DNA from: Bombyx mori
Taxonomy: Eukaryota > Arthropoda > Insecta > Lepidoptera > Bombycidae
Reading direction: 5' to 3'
DNA: 64,000 bases
NCBI RefSeq assembly: GCF_030269925.1
Contig: NC_085118.1
Span: 16,055,001 to 16,119,000, forward strand
The position numbers were made by a program, and so were the translations under genes. Shown here piece by piece: positions 1 through 11,199 of the stretch. The notes beneath the pieces are model-generated. The model did not search any database and had not been told where the DNA came from. It saw nothing but the letters and a program-made list of their open reading frames with translations. Position 1 is the stretch's first letter; each line of letters opens with the position of its first letter.

Positions 1-190
1 AAGTATTCAGGGCTTCAATCGTAATGCGTGTTTATGCAGTCATTCCTAATTACTAAGTCCCTAATCTCTGTCTGCAATGAATGCGGTAACATACATCTTG
101 CAATCCCTTACTGATACTACTAATCTCCCCACCTTAATCGAAAAGCAATCATACGTTATATTTACGTAAATTATATTACATAAACTCCAA

Positions 191-387
191 CTGCCTATTT
201 CTGCCGTGAAGCTGTAATGCGTTTCGGTTTGAAGGGTGGGGCAGCCGTTGTAACTATACTGAGACCTTACAACTTATCTCTCAAGGTGGCTGGCGTATTT
301 ACGTTGTAGATGTCTATGGGCTCCAGTAACCACTTAACACCAGATGGGCTGTGAGCTCGTCCACCCATCCAAGCAATAAAAAAAAAA
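191..387 (+). repeat. BMC1-like ~250-bp tail unit, 5'-truncated
   Basis: This is the 3' part of the window's commonest repeat. It enters at CTGCCTATTTCTGCCGTGAA, continues through the TTTCGGTTTGAAGGGTGGGG core, and ends GCAATAAA plus an A run. The first ~40 bases of the unit are missing. The BMC1 LINE name is from recall. Confidence 0.8.
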
Positions 388-987
388 CCGTAAAAACCGT
401 CTCATCTTCGCTACTAAAAATATATATAAAAGTCTGTGAACAGTCTGTAAATATTGTACAAATAATATCAGATAACGATTAATACGTACTCATCTACCAG
501 TAGAAGCGAAACGATTTTCTTATACCATTATTCTAACGCACACAGTCATCCAAAAGCTATCATCACCAAATCAATATAAAAGCCAAACGCAAGTAAATAA
601 TAAACGAAGATTAATTGGAGCGTTCATCACGGAATGTTTCCCGTCTTGTAGCCGTTTTATCATGCAAGATATAATCCCTTGGTTGGGATAATCCTTCGTA
701 TAGAAAGCGATATTGCGAGGTTCGTAACGTGGATGTACTATTGTAACTAGATGTGGTTTTTGAGAATCATTGAACTGTATTATTTGATAAGGTCTATATT
801 TTTTCTCAACTACTAAAATCTTCGCTGTCTTCGCCATCTAAGCGCGATGTCTGATTTCAGATTTGACTAGGACAATTGATTGTCAACCAGCTGCTTTCGA
901 AAACGGAATTATTTTCAACACGATTTCCTTCCAACACGAATTACGATTTCCTTCAGCATTGCGTCTGCCTAATTGCTTGAGATGAAA
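388..987. other. AT-rich spacer, no gene seen
   Basis: No repeat or gene was recognised. An 88-codon minus-strand frame at 571-837 has a basic, unremarkable protein with no motif I know and no supporting signals. Confidence 0.5.
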
Positions 988-1355
988 ATCAGCCATCTAT
1001 CGCCGAATAGTCGAACGAATATCGAAGGATCTAGTAGCACCTAGAACGCTCGAGAAGTACAACGGCATCAATTGTCAGATAGCGGAAACACAATACTCGA
1101 AATGTGTGGAATATTCTCGATAATTCTAGGGATGTGGTATCGGCTATAAAAGTGTTGCAGAAATGGCACACAGTCAGTTAGTAATCGGAACTACTCGAAG
1201 CGAAACAGCGAACGAATCACCTGAAGCAAAGCGGAAGAAGCGAATTGAGAATTTTGAAGTGTTTGTGAAGTGTTTTAAGTGCTCTAAATGTTGAATACCG
1301 TTTCTAGTTGTACTTTGGTGGAGCATTTATTTATCCCGAACCCCAGCGCATAACA
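988..1355 (+). mobile_element. Solo LTR, 5' edge eroded
   Basis: About 365 bases align with the LTR at 37459-37836. Shared landmarks are GCCATCTATCGCCGAAT, CAATTGTCAGATAGCGG, a TATA box, the CAGTCAG initiator and the end TTATCCCGAACCCCAGCGC followed by TAACA. The first ~30 bases differ from the other copy, so the left edge is eroded. No gag, pol or second LTR follows, which is what recombination between two LTRs leaves behind. The superfamily cannot be decided from the LTR alone. A frame at 1308-1541 crosses the LTR end and is not a gene. Confidence 0.7.
1145..1178 (+). promoter_or_regulatory. LTR core promoter: TATA box plus TCAGT initiator
   Basis: TATAAA lies at 1145-1150 and TCAGT at 1174-1178. 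The A of the initiator is 31 bases downstream of the first T of the TATA box, the usual arthropod Pol II spacing. The same pair with the same spacing is in the other LTR copy. Confidence 0.65.
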
Positions 1356-1755
1356 CTACTAAATATAAAAATCAATAAAAATAATTACCGAGTCATTTCT
1401 TGCACAGCTAATTCCGAACGAATCAAACACTCGTTTGCTACAACTACAGACTCGAAAGATCTGAAAAGCTCGAAAACGCCGAGCCAAAATGTTTACCGAA
1501 CACTTTTTCCCTATTCCAAACGAATAAAGAGGATATTGTAAGGTGTACGGCTTCTCCTTATATTATCAGACATTTACATCGTTGGGTGTAGAACAAGTTC
1601 TTTTCACAAACACTAAGATTTGAATAGAGCTGCGCTTAGTCCACGAGACTTGTGTAAGCTTTGCACTCAAATTCAGAATAGTTACATATTACTGCACATA
1701 TATACAAATTCAAATAACTTAGCTACACTTGAAAGATTTATGTAATGTTAAGGGA

Positions 1756-2006
1756 TTTTTTTTTATTTATTGCTTAGATGGGTTGACAAGCTCACAGCCC
1801 AATTGGTGTTAAGTGGTTTTTGGAGCCCATAGACATCTGCAACGTAAATGCGCCACCCACTTTGAGATATAAGTTCTAAGGTCTCAGTATAGTTACAACG
1901 GCTGCCCCACCTTTCAAACCGAAACGCATTACTCTGCTTCACGGTAGAAATAGGCAGGGTGGTGGTACCTACCCGTACGGACTCACAAGAGGTCCTACCG
2001 CCAGTA
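1756..2006 (-). repeat. BMC1-like tail unit, full length
   Basis: Read on the minus strand, the unit starts TACTGGCGGTAGGACCTC near 2006 and ends in the A run that appears as T's at 1756. It is joined at 2007-2016 to a second partial copy in the same orientation. Confidence 0.85.
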
Positions 2007-2016
2007 ATATGGTTTT

Positions 2017-2170
2017 GCCACCCACTTTGAGATATAAGTTCTAAGGTCTCAGTATAGTTACAACGGCTGCCCTACCCTTCAAACCGAAACGCATTACTGC
2101 TTCACGGCAGAAATACGCAAGGTGGTGGTATCTACCCGCGCGGACTCACAAGAGATCCTAGCACCAGTAA
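2017..2170 (-). repeat. Second, tail-less tail-unit copy in tandem
   Basis: The sequence restarts at GCCACCCACTTTGAGATATA, 165 bases after the same point in the previous copy, and runs to the ACTGG-type border. It lacks the 3' third and the A tail, so it probably arose by local duplication or recombination, not by retrotransposition. Confidence 0.7.
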
Positions 2171-3683
2171 AATTAGATTCTTCTTCTCGAATAATCATTT
2201 ATGACCTACATTCAAAGCCTCTAATACATTTTGAAATGACTCTACCTATTTACTGAACAACAAAAAAAACTCTCACAATTAGTTCGGATTAAAAAATTGC
2301 TATTAGAATGAACTTGACTAAAAAATGACCTTTCCAATTGACATTGCGAATAACTTTTGATAAGATTACCTCTCGGGCTTAGCGAGGGTCAATGTCACCT
2401 TGGCGTGTCGTGCCCTTAGACGCAATGCAGATCCTATTCTTACCTGCTTAGCCTATTGTTTTACGTAGATGTTCAAACTAAAGTAGCCTAAGCTGATTAA
2501 ATGCTTAATGATAAATTCATGTAAATCCGAGTAAGCTTTTCGATTTTCTCTTCAATTATCACTACTTTCACATCAATTTATCTTTTAATGGATCTTTAAT
2601 TATTAAACGCAGATTCCTATCCATAAGCTTTGGATTCATTAAACTAAAATACAAATAATTGATAAACTAATTCATTTCGTAAAAAATATATATTACGAAG
2701 GGATACGGAGTCTCCACTTTGAATTAAAGCTTTTACATTAAATCATAGTAGGTAGTAATTATTTTCATGGAACAATTGAATATTTAAATAATCAGATGAG
2801 TCTGATTATGTACGGCTAGTCAATTGTTATTGCCAATCAATAATAGTGAACATTATGTTTATTAGCTATTTCAGAATTATATTATCATCTTTTAAAAATA
2901 TCATGAGACCAACACGAAAATTCAACATTTTTGTATTGTCGTGAAAAAATTACCAAGTTTAGTGATATCACAACAATTAGAAGTTGTGAAAACAAAAAAT
3001 TGCATTAAATTAATTAGCAAATAGAATTTCCGATTTGATGTGACCCACTTAATGGTATACAGCAGAGCGAACTTAGTACTTGTAGTACTTGTAGAACTAT
3101 GTATATGGTATCTATATCTGTGGAGGTATCTTTTTGGCATATTTAACTAGCACCGTGACTAATGACAGTGTACAGGTTAATGACTTTGTCCATATTACAT
3201 GTTCTCGGGAGCGTTTGACCAGACCATTAGTCTAATCATTTAATCGGTCCCTGAAGATCACTGTCAACACTATTGATGATAAATTTATTGGTTTGAACTT
3301 CTAATACTGAACGTTAAAAAAATCGATATAGCTTAATAACGGTTTAATCTTGCATTTTTATCGACATCATACTATTATATTTCGGATACTTTAGTCACGG
3401 TAAACTATCCTTAAAACCACTCGACACGCGAAAATAGAAGAATATTTTCTTCTTTACTAGTATTCTATTTTTATTATAACAATAGTCTTACGATAATAAT
3501 CTCAATTTTTTTAAGGCTTATGTTCCCGACAGCTACGAATAAATAGTTATTATTAATTATTCGTAGCCCGACAGTTCTAATACTACACATGTGATTGTCT
3601 TCGTGGTGACAGATGACAAAGTCAATATTAATATTTTCGCTTGTTACCGTAAAAACTGAGACTTAGAATTAGTATCTCAATAT
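2171..3683. other. AT-rich spacer, no gene seen
   Basis: Low-complexity AT-rich DNA without a recognised repeat. The only frames are under 75 codons (for example 2922-3140, minus) and show no domain. Confidence 0.5.
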
Positions 3684-3980
3684 GGGTGGTGGCATGTTAT
3701 CATGTATATGGGCTCCAGTGAACACTTAACACTGAGTGGACCACTTGGTATTAACCTTACAAAAAAAAAGGAAACCATCTTAGAGGTACCACCACCCTGC
3801 CTATTTCTGCCTTGGAGGCAGTAATGCGTTTCGGTTTGAAGGGTGGGGCAGCGGTTGTAACTATACTTGAGACCTTAGAACTTATATCTCAAGGTGAGTG
3901 GCGCATTTACGTTGTAGATGTCCTTGGGCTCCAGTAACCACTTAACACCAGGTGGGCTGTGAGCTCGGCCACTCAACTAA
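3684..3980 (+). repeat. Two abutting tail-unit pieces
   Basis: Bases 3684-3770 are a short degenerate 3' end (TATGGGCTCCAGTGAACACT and an A run). Bases 3784-3980 are a better copy starting AGGTACCACCACCCTGCC and ending near GAGCTCGGCCACTCAAC without an A run. Both are in the same orientation. Confidence 0.7.
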
Positions 3981-4516
3981 CTACTGAAAATGAGCAGATG
4001 ATCTGTAGGTCGATGCAATAAGTGCCCGAAGCTCACGGGAATCGCATTTTCGGAAACTAAACATTAATCTAAAACGTAACTGAATTTTTTCACTAAAATT
4101 TCCTTTTAATAATAAAACTAAAACCTAATTAAGAGCACTCAGGAGATAATTAATGTACCATCGATCCCCCGGGATAAAAGGACAAATCGTAGCCAGGACA
4201 GGTAATTGATTTCGAACACCTATCCTCGGACATCGGATTAAGCTTATTTGAAAATTTAAAAGCTACTTAAGCGTTAGAGCCTGAATGGATTACATGATGA
4301 AGGTAGAGCTTTAAAAAGAGATTTTGAAGAGTTAAGTCTCTATATAAAAGCACAAGGTGTTCGAATTTGGAATCATTAAAAATACAGGTAAATTTAGTAA
4401 TTTATAGACGATATATTTAAATATTTATCATGAATGATGCACTTACCCAGAGTTAAAGCCGCTGAGGCTACAAATTTGAAACGTAGGTCGTTTCATCATC
4501 ATTATTTCAGCCTATT
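3981..4516. other. Spacer, nothing recognised
   Basis: AT-rich DNA with a few GC-richer words around 4160-4200. No repeat family or coding frame is supported. Confidence 0.4.
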
Positions 4517-4940
4517 TTTTTTCCTACCTATTCTAGTAATCTCGAGGGGTTATACTAGATTCGCCTTAATAGTAGGTGAGCTCACGGGGCTCAAACCTGA
4601 TGACGTTGCTAACACTAACCCAAGCAAGAGCCGTGCTGCGCAAAATCTACCACCGGATCCGAATCGCGACCCACTGAAAGATCCGGCGAGAAACTCAGTG
4701 GGCTGCAGCTGTTCACTGCTGAAAATAGGCCTCTACAATTCGATCTCCAGTGCGACCGGTCCGTTGCCAGCTGGATCCAATGTGACTCAAAAAATTTCAC
4801 TAGGTCATTGGTCCATTTGGTTAGTGGCCGTCCCACACCGCGCTTACCAGTACGTGGTCTCCACTCAAGAATCTTTCTGCCCCATTGACCGTCCGATCTT
4901 TGAGCCTGCTCACTATCACTTCAGATTGCTAATCCAATAG
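4517..4940 (-). repeat. Bm1-like SINE
   Basis: Minus-strand copy. The A tail appears as a T run at 4517-4523, followed by CCTACCTA, GGTGAGCTCACGGGGCTCAA, the GCTAACACTAACCCAAGCAA segment, and the core GATCCGGCGAGAAACTCAGT. It shares this order with the plus-strand copy at 28555-28880. The 168-codon frame at 4434-4940 lies across the repeat and is not a gene. The Bm1 name is from recall. Confidence 0.75.
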
Positions 4941-5749
4941 GCTATCCAACTTTGGTCCTTCTACGGATCTTCATATTTGATTCGGTCTCGTAAATAAATA
5001 TTGAACATAACCCTTTCCATAGCTCTTTGCGCGTTTGTGTCATAATTATATATGTATGATTTCACTATTCCTTGGTGTTGGTGGGTCCTTGGTAGATTTT
5101 TATAAATATCACCTATAAAGGAGCTAAATAAGATATAGATAATATGCCCCAACACGACTATTATGAAGAGTTTGATAATTTTATTTTTTGGTTCTTATTA
5201 CCAATACAAAAACAGTACTTATTGTACATAGCTGCTGGTGGTGAAATGTGCTCTACATAGAACTTCTCATATTAAAATCACCTCTGTCACTCAGAATTAA
5301 CAAAATTCTTCGCTTAGCATCTTTCTTGTAAAAAATCTGACAATCTATCATGACTGCTACACTTGAGGTATAAGCAGCTTGGCAATACTTCATCATGTCA
5401 TCTTACAATAGGCACTACTACCAGCAGATAATGCAAACAAGTCACCCTCTTAGCTTGCTACTCCTTCGGTTTTACAATAGCTGAATAAAAACATGGGTAT
5501 TAATATCTGGTATTGGGTCGCGTTGTTAGGCTCGCACGATTATATCTACTCGATTCATTACTGTAATAGATACAAGAACATTACACCTTTACAGAAGTCC
5601 GACTTGGCTGCTCGCCATTCTAATGCCATCTATTACTGCTATCGTTTGGCGAGCAGACGCGATAGAATATATCTAGCAGAGACCAAATCGACTCAATCAA
5701 TTTCCGAGTAATACAATTCCAGTACTACAGGTCGGATGTGAATTTTTTT
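4941..5749. other. Spacer with one inverted repeat
   Basis: No gene is recognised. A perfect 10-base inverted repeat, CTGCTCGCCA at 5608-5617 and TGGCGAGCAG at 5647-5656, sits inside a meaningless 72-codon frame. Confidence 0.45.
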
Positions 5750-6013
5750 ACTGGTGGTAGGGTTCTGTGTAGAAGCCCGCCCGGGTTGGTACCACCGTCC
5801 TGTCTATTTCTGCCGCAAAACAGTAATACTGTGTTCCGGTCTGAAGGACAAGATAGCCGGTGTAACATACATAAGGCAGCCCATCCAGGCCAGGATATGC
5901 AGCGCATCTGAGTCACTGATGTAGTTTGGATGTCTATGGGCGACGGTTATCATTTCCCATCAGATGAGCCATAAGCTCGTCTGCCTATCGAAAGCAATAA
6001 AAAAAAAAAAAAA
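5750..6013 (+). repeat. Divergent tail-unit subfamily (type B), near full length
   Basis: It starts ACTGGTGGTAGGGTTCTG and keeps CTGTCTATTTCTGCCGCAAA and GTCTGAAGGACAAGATAGCC. It ends with GGGCGACGGTTATCATT and AGCTCGTCTGCC, where the common unit has GGGCTCCAGTAACCACT and GAGCTCGTCCACC. An A run closes it. Type B tails recur at 8810, 19505, 28245, 35970, 45150 and 54006. Confidence 0.7.
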
Positions 6014-7217
6014 GAATTGCCAATTATTTTAAGGGTTCAATTTATCAATTGAAATTTGGGTAATTAAACGTTGTAAATTAAACAACCCTAAGCTATGGGT
6101 TTCTTGTGTTTTAATTGTGCCGATATACGAGACAACACTTCAACCAAGGCTTCATCGTTTTGTGAGGCGTACAAGAAGATTGCTGGCTGAGCGACTGTGA
6201 CGGAAATCGTACTGTTGATCACTGATTAGCTGATGATCCTTGAGCTCAACTGATAAATTGAACAGAAAAGAAAATACTCCTGTTTCTATAGTCTGTATAT
6301 ACGAGTATTCTTGTAGTTTTTTTTAATATAGTATGGATGGTGTAAACTCCTATATCAATGAAGCGATCAATAATATAATTAATAAAGAATAGTCTTTTTT
6401 TTTTTGCGTAGATTAGTAGATGAAGTCACAGCCTACCTGTTTAAAGTAGCGCTTAGTTAGAAAACTCTAAATTTCACTTCAGTAAAAACTGTACCTCTGT
6501 ATTGATAGTTATTCAATGTTAAAGGGTTAGATAACCCAAGGTCGTGTTCGGTAACCTTTGAATTGGCACGTAGTCGAGTACTTAACATAACTTGTTCTAA
6601 AATATTGGAACATTTCGACTTTAGATGACAAGTTTGTCTGCCTTTTTTTTTTGGGATTTTTGTTTAGAGGGTATCGAGTTTCGGTGAATTAGCAAGTGTT
6701 TTACGTTAATAAACTGCGAATATTACTTTTTTTTATGAACTATTAGTTACATTTATGAACAGTTCGAATGGATTAACCGTATAATTTGACCACTGATCAT
6801 AGGGAGTAATAAACTTATAAAAATTATAAAGCGCCATAAAATGAATGGGTAAAATGCTGAGAAAATACCGTGGTATGTTCTCGGCATGGGCGACTCTTGG
6901 GACACGTGTCATTTGTTTAGGTAATTACGTACTTTCTAACCATTGTGCCATAATTGATGCTTTGATTTCGTTACGGGTGACGTAATTCGCGATGTAATAT
7001 GGCTTGGGATAACCTTTAAAACAGGGTAGGCTTAATAGATTTGAAATTGAGTTTTATTAATTTATTTCATAGACCGTCAAAAGCTTATTCAATGAAAGTG
7101 GTTATCTCGACGTGAATTCCACCACGGAGCTTAATGCTTGAGTTCTATTGTCTCACTAGTATAGTTACGCGGATTAAAATTTTTATAGGTTTTTTTACGT
7201 TATGTTGTGCTCTAGGC
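6014..7217. other. AT-rich spacer, no gene seen
   Basis: Homopolymer T tracts and simple AT-rich DNA. No repeat family or coding frame is supported. Confidence 0.5.
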
Positions 7218-7328
7218 GAGCTAAGTACTTCATAAGAAATATTGGTACCTGGCTGCGGGATTTGAGCCTCAGTTTGTAGCATCGCTGGATACGAGTATAC
7301 TCACGTCTTATCCTTTAGTTTATGACTT
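7218..7328 (-). repeat. Decayed tRNA-head SINE fragment
   Basis: Weak match to the head of the composite SINE at 44948-45141. Shared words are CTAAGTACTTCAT, ATTGGTACC, GCGGGATTTGAGCC (decayed B box), GCATCGCTGG and ACGTCTTATCCTTTAG. The LINE-like tail is absent. Confidence 0.5.
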
Positions 7329-8024
7329 GGCATTTCAAGTTTGTTGATGTGATCCAATTGCTAAGTCGAATCCATAAAAATCAATTACATTTTAACTAAA
7401 AATTAAACTACAAAACAGCATACAAAGAAAACTCTACCGAAAATCTCTTTGTATTTAACGCAAATTCATTTAAAAACTTCATTAAGCACAAAGACATAAA
7501 AGCTCCCTTCCTGAGACAGATAATTGGTGCCGGATTTCCCGAAATCCTAAACAAACAGAGGATGAAACAATTTGTCCGCCCTAATCCAATAAGTACGAAA
7601 TAAAATTCAAAATTTTCTCTTTAGATAATTTACATGGAGACGTAAGGGCTCAATCGACACAGATTTGACGACGTAGTGAAACTCCTTTGTATATATGTTT
7701 TGGCTGAATTTATTTGGGAAAGGAAATCTGTGAATTTAACGAGATTAGCCTTACGATGGTTGTTACTGCCTTGCTTTTCTCTGTACATTTGTATCTGTTC
7801 CTTCATTAAAATCATTTTCGACACAAATGAAATATTCAACTTATTCACTTTCGTTAAATACATTTTAATGAGATCGATGTTATTATGTCTATGAATGATT
7901 AGTATAAGTCTATACGTCATTAAAACATTGGACCGCAATTCGAATGTGACATATGGGGGTAAATTGAAATTGATTTTTGTAGCCGGTTCATTTGGGGTAG
8001 TCTACGAGCTGCTAGCATTTTTAA
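7329..8024. other. AT-rich spacer, no gene seen
   Basis: Two overlapping opposite-strand frames (7630-7938 minus, 7676-7894 plus) are open in the same DNA. Neither shows a recognisable domain. Confidence 0.45.
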
Positions 8025-8247
8025 TTTTTTTTATTGATGTGTGGACGAGCTCACAGCCCACCTGGTGTTAAGTGGTTACTGGAGCCCATAGACATCTATA
8101 ACGTAAATGCGCCACCCACCTTGAGGTATAAGTTCACAAGTATAATTACAACGGCTTCAAACCGAAACGCATTACTGCTTCACGGCTGAAACAGGCAGGA
8201 CGGTGGTACCTACCCGTGCGGACTCACAAGAGGTCCTACCACCAGTA
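8025..8247 (-). repeat. BMC1-like tail unit
   Basis: Minus-strand copy from the standard left border (TACTGGTGGTAGGACCTC near 8247) to a T run at 8025. It has a small internal deletion around the CTTGAG / GGCTGCCCCACC region. Confidence 0.8.
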
Positions 8248-8439
8248 AGAATATCTTTAATACATGGAGACTATACTATACTATAGTATGTACTGTTCAC
8301 TTGTAATGAGTTTTTAGTAGCAGCTACATATTGAGGGCTGAAAGGCTACTTGGTTTAAGCGACATTTTTGCGATTTTACAGGGTGTTCAAGTTCAAAATT
8401 TGGAAGAATAATATCTACCCCTTAAGTCACCCCATAGTC

Positions 8440-8790
8440 TTCACGAGGGAGGAGGTCGCCTCCTACAGTTACTAGTGTCGGTTGAAAGCCCTTCTCTGGC
8501 TCCTGGTCTGGTCCCTTCTCTAGTCGAAGCACCTATGGCCGGTGAGCACTTAACCATAAGGTGTGACGTCCTCGATCGTGATTCACCCAGTCTGTGAGAG
8601 CTTGGTACGCCGCTTCGACAGTCCGAAGACCGGCCGACGGGTTCCAAAAGGCAAGACCTTGACCACGGAGGTTGGACCTTTCACGCTCTAGTTGCTACTT
8701 CGCCAGGATACGGTTCTCTTCGGTCGCGGAGGTCGCAACGCTAGGTATAATTGGCGGCGAGCGCCTCCACGTCCAAATATGTAGGCAGTG
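8440..8790 (-). pseudogene. Decayed R1-clade ORF2 C-terminal fossil A
   Basis: The minus strand matches the end of the ORF2 that runs off this window, plus the continuation seen at 42710-43179. One frame reads LDVEALAANY against LEAEALAADY in the intact element. Another reads SAGLRTVEA, then WVNHDRGRHT against WVNRDRGRLT of the truncated copy. A third reads VLTGHRCFD against MLTGHGCFG. The matches fall in three frames with stops between them, so this is an old, frameshifted relic. The GC-rich island stands out against its AT-rich surroundings. No A tail or target duplication is visible. Confidence 0.7.
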
Positions 8791-8809
8791 GCTTGGCTCT
8801 GCCTTTGGC

Positions 8810-8895
8810 ATTGCTGAAGCCTATGGGCGACGGTAACCACTCACCACCAGGTGGGCCGTGTGCTCGTCTGCCTACAAGGGCAATAAAAAGAAGAT
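8810..8895 (+). repeat. Type B tail fragment
   Basis: It reads GCATTGCTGAAGCCTATGGG, CGACGGTAACCACTCACC, ACCAGGTGGGCCGTGTGCTC, then GGGCAATAAAAAG. This is the 3' end of the divergent tail family, on the opposite strand from the adjoining ORF2 fossil. Confidence 0.6.
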
Positions 8896-9879
8896 GAATC
8901 CTGCCTATTTTCGAGGCAAAGCTTCATACGCTTAGGTTCCAAAGCCAGACCAACTGTATAAATAAAATTTTATCTTAAATCTGAAGGTTCTCACATTCAC
9001 ATTACGGTGTCAATTGACTGTGAGGTCCATCTTATCCCATAAAACAATAAATATATTTCTCTGTGCATTACCATTATTGATTTTTGAAGTTATACTTCTT
9101 TAGGCGCGTTATGAAAAATTGATGAGAGTGAAATTTAACGATGCGCACGCACCGTGACACAAAATTAACAGAATGAAGTTGCCCACTAAATCGCTCATTA
9201 CAATACGACCGACGTAACTTGGCGAGTCTGAATATAGCCGCAGGTGAACTTTCGCGCATGTACACTCGTAAAAAAAAAGTGTTATTAGCATGAATTTTTT
9301 AGTAATTAAAATGACAAAATTATTATTTAATATAATTCATACTAAATATTATGAAATTATTAACGTTAAATATTTATTATTAATTATTTAATATTAAAAA
9401 AAAGAAACAAATTTAATAAAAATAAAGTAGAACTTCTTACGCGCGTACATAAGTTCACGCACCCTTTTTTTTTAAATAGTTCAACTATATATAGAACGTA
9501 ACGCAATGTAACTATCCAACTCGAAAAGTACTCTCATTAACGCTAGCTTTAAGCGAATTCTCAAACATTCGTAGCCGACAAAAAGCTCAGCGGAGTTATT
9601 ACCGCTCTCAAACTTTACTTTGGTTTTAAGTCTAAATAATTTTACGGAGAGCTTTATGTAAATAAACTCTGTGGTAAGTTAGTGAGGTATTGCGAAATCT
9701 CTTTGTAACTAATAACGGACTCTAAGTGGACTAATTTACACTTCAGTGTGTTTATTTAGTATACAATTAGACAAATTAGAACGGACAAATAGTCTTGATC
9801 GTCACTGGCTGGCTGTTGGGTTGGTTAGACGCATGGGCCAAGGTTCAAGCATGGGTCAACAAAACGCTGAGACAGTGAC
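8896..9879. other. AT-rich spacer, no gene seen
   Basis: Very AT-rich between about 9290 and 9420. Two overlapping 60-codon minus-strand frames near 9074-9291 show nothing recognisable. Confidence 0.5.
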
Positions 9880-10105
9880 TTTGTTTGCTCCATAGACATC
9901 GCGTAGCCACTGTGAACCAGCGGCGACCACTTCCGTAGATCAGGTCTAGGGTGCAGCTCTCGCCGTGTTGGCGTGACTCCTCAAAGGAGATAGTGCGATA
10001 TCCGCGAATAGCCCTGACTGCGATGGCAGGTACTTTGTAGGCGTTGAAGCCACACTCATACCCAACTAGTCATGGATTGGCCCCAAAGAGGTGCCCTGAA
10101 TAAGT
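9880..10105 (-). pseudogene. Decayed R1-clade ORF2 fossil B
   Basis: On the minus strand one frame reads AIAVRAIRGYRTISFE, almost the same as TIAVRVIRGYRTISFE in the intact ORF2 near 63740-63785. It is preceded by FGANP-stop-LVGY where the intact protein has YGAPVWGQ. Beyond it, in another frame, VVAAGSQWL resembles ALAADYQWR. The overlap in content with fossil A shows that they are two separate insertions. Stops and frame changes make it non-functional. Confidence 0.65.
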
Positions 10106-10548
10106 CCAATTAGAGGTAATCATTCGATATTCAGAAGTTCTTGTTCTTGTCTACCAAATGTATTCCAGTACCCACAACATACTAACAAATAACGCCTGGC
10201 CTATTGAACTATATAATTTTGCTCATATATGTGTAAAAAAGCTACTATCGATTAGTAAGATTCGACAAAAACCGAAAGCTCATGAAAAAAACACATTAAG
10301 TCCACGTGAGTCTATCAAAACAAAAAAGTGCTTCATAAATAATACGTTAAATTGATTACATTACCATTTCCTACTTATTTGTATCGCTTAGTAAAAAGAA
10401 GCTCTTGATTTATTGTTGTTTCCGCCGTAAGCACTTACGGGTAGTCGCTGTAAGCTTTCCAAGTAAAACTTACCTGAAACAGAACATTGAATAATTAAAC
10501 ACGCAATCAATATAATGTTCGTAAAGTAAGCGAACAATTGTAATGAAA
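10106..10548. other. Spacer, no gene seen
   Basis: AT-rich. A 65-codon plus-strand frame at 10158-10355 has no recognisable content. Confidence 0.45.
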
Positions 10549-10799
10549 ACTGGTGGTAGGACCTCTTGTGAGTCCACGCGGGTAGTTATCACCACCCTGC
10601 CTATTTCAGCCGTGAAGCAGTAATGCGTTTCGGTTTGAAGGGTGGGGCAGCCATTGTAACTACACTTGTGACCTTAGAACTTATATCTCAAGGTGGGTGG
10701 CGCATTTACGTTGTAGATGTCTTTGGGTTTCAGTAACCACTTAACACCAGGTGGGCTGTAAGCTCGTCCACCAAGAAGTTCCAAAAAGAAAAAAAAAAA
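10549..10799 (+). repeat. BMC1-like tail unit, full length
   Basis: It starts exactly at ACTGGTGGTAGGACCTCTTG and ends in a long A run after CTCGTCCACC. Its A run directly abuts the next repeat, which starts GACGTGGC. Confidence 0.85.
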
Positions 10800-11199
10800 G
10801 ACGTGGCACTCGGGGACTGCCGCGGTAAAGCTATTGCAAAGCAATTTTTATCAACTTATGCAATTACAATTAGACAATAATAATTTAATATTAAAACAAT
10901 AATAAAAATAAGACCACGCTATATTTATAAACATTAACAAAAGCAAAACATTAACTGTCCCCTTCACACTCATAAGCTAGACCGCGTGAGAGAGAGATGG
11001 GCAGAATCTTCATGATGCGCATGCAGTGCGACGTCAGGCCGCGCGCTTATTCACAAACACTACACCAGCGCAACGTGTAAATGTGTTGAACGCGAGCTAC
11101 TTAGTAGGCGTAGTGGGGGTGTCCGGTTATTTTCGTTACGGAATTTCTTGATTCAGTCGCCGCGCTCAAGGCCTGCGATAAAAGCTATGCAATAGCTTA
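10800..11199 (+). repeat. ~400-bp mosaic repeat, copy 1
   Basis: It begins GACGTGGCACTCGGGGACTG and CCGCGGTAAAGCTATTGCA, and ends AAAGCTATGCAATAGCTT. AAGCTATTGCA near the left and TGCAATAGCTT at the right are inverted. The interior includes CCTTCACACTCATAAGCTAG and GCTTATTCACAAACACTAC. The same sequence recurs inverted at 49730-50129 and rearranged at 50604-51285. The class is unknown and no coding frame is present. Confidence 0.65.

Noticed and set aside
4434..4940. 168-codon plus-strand frame
   Set aside because: It lies across a minus-strand Bm1-like SINE.
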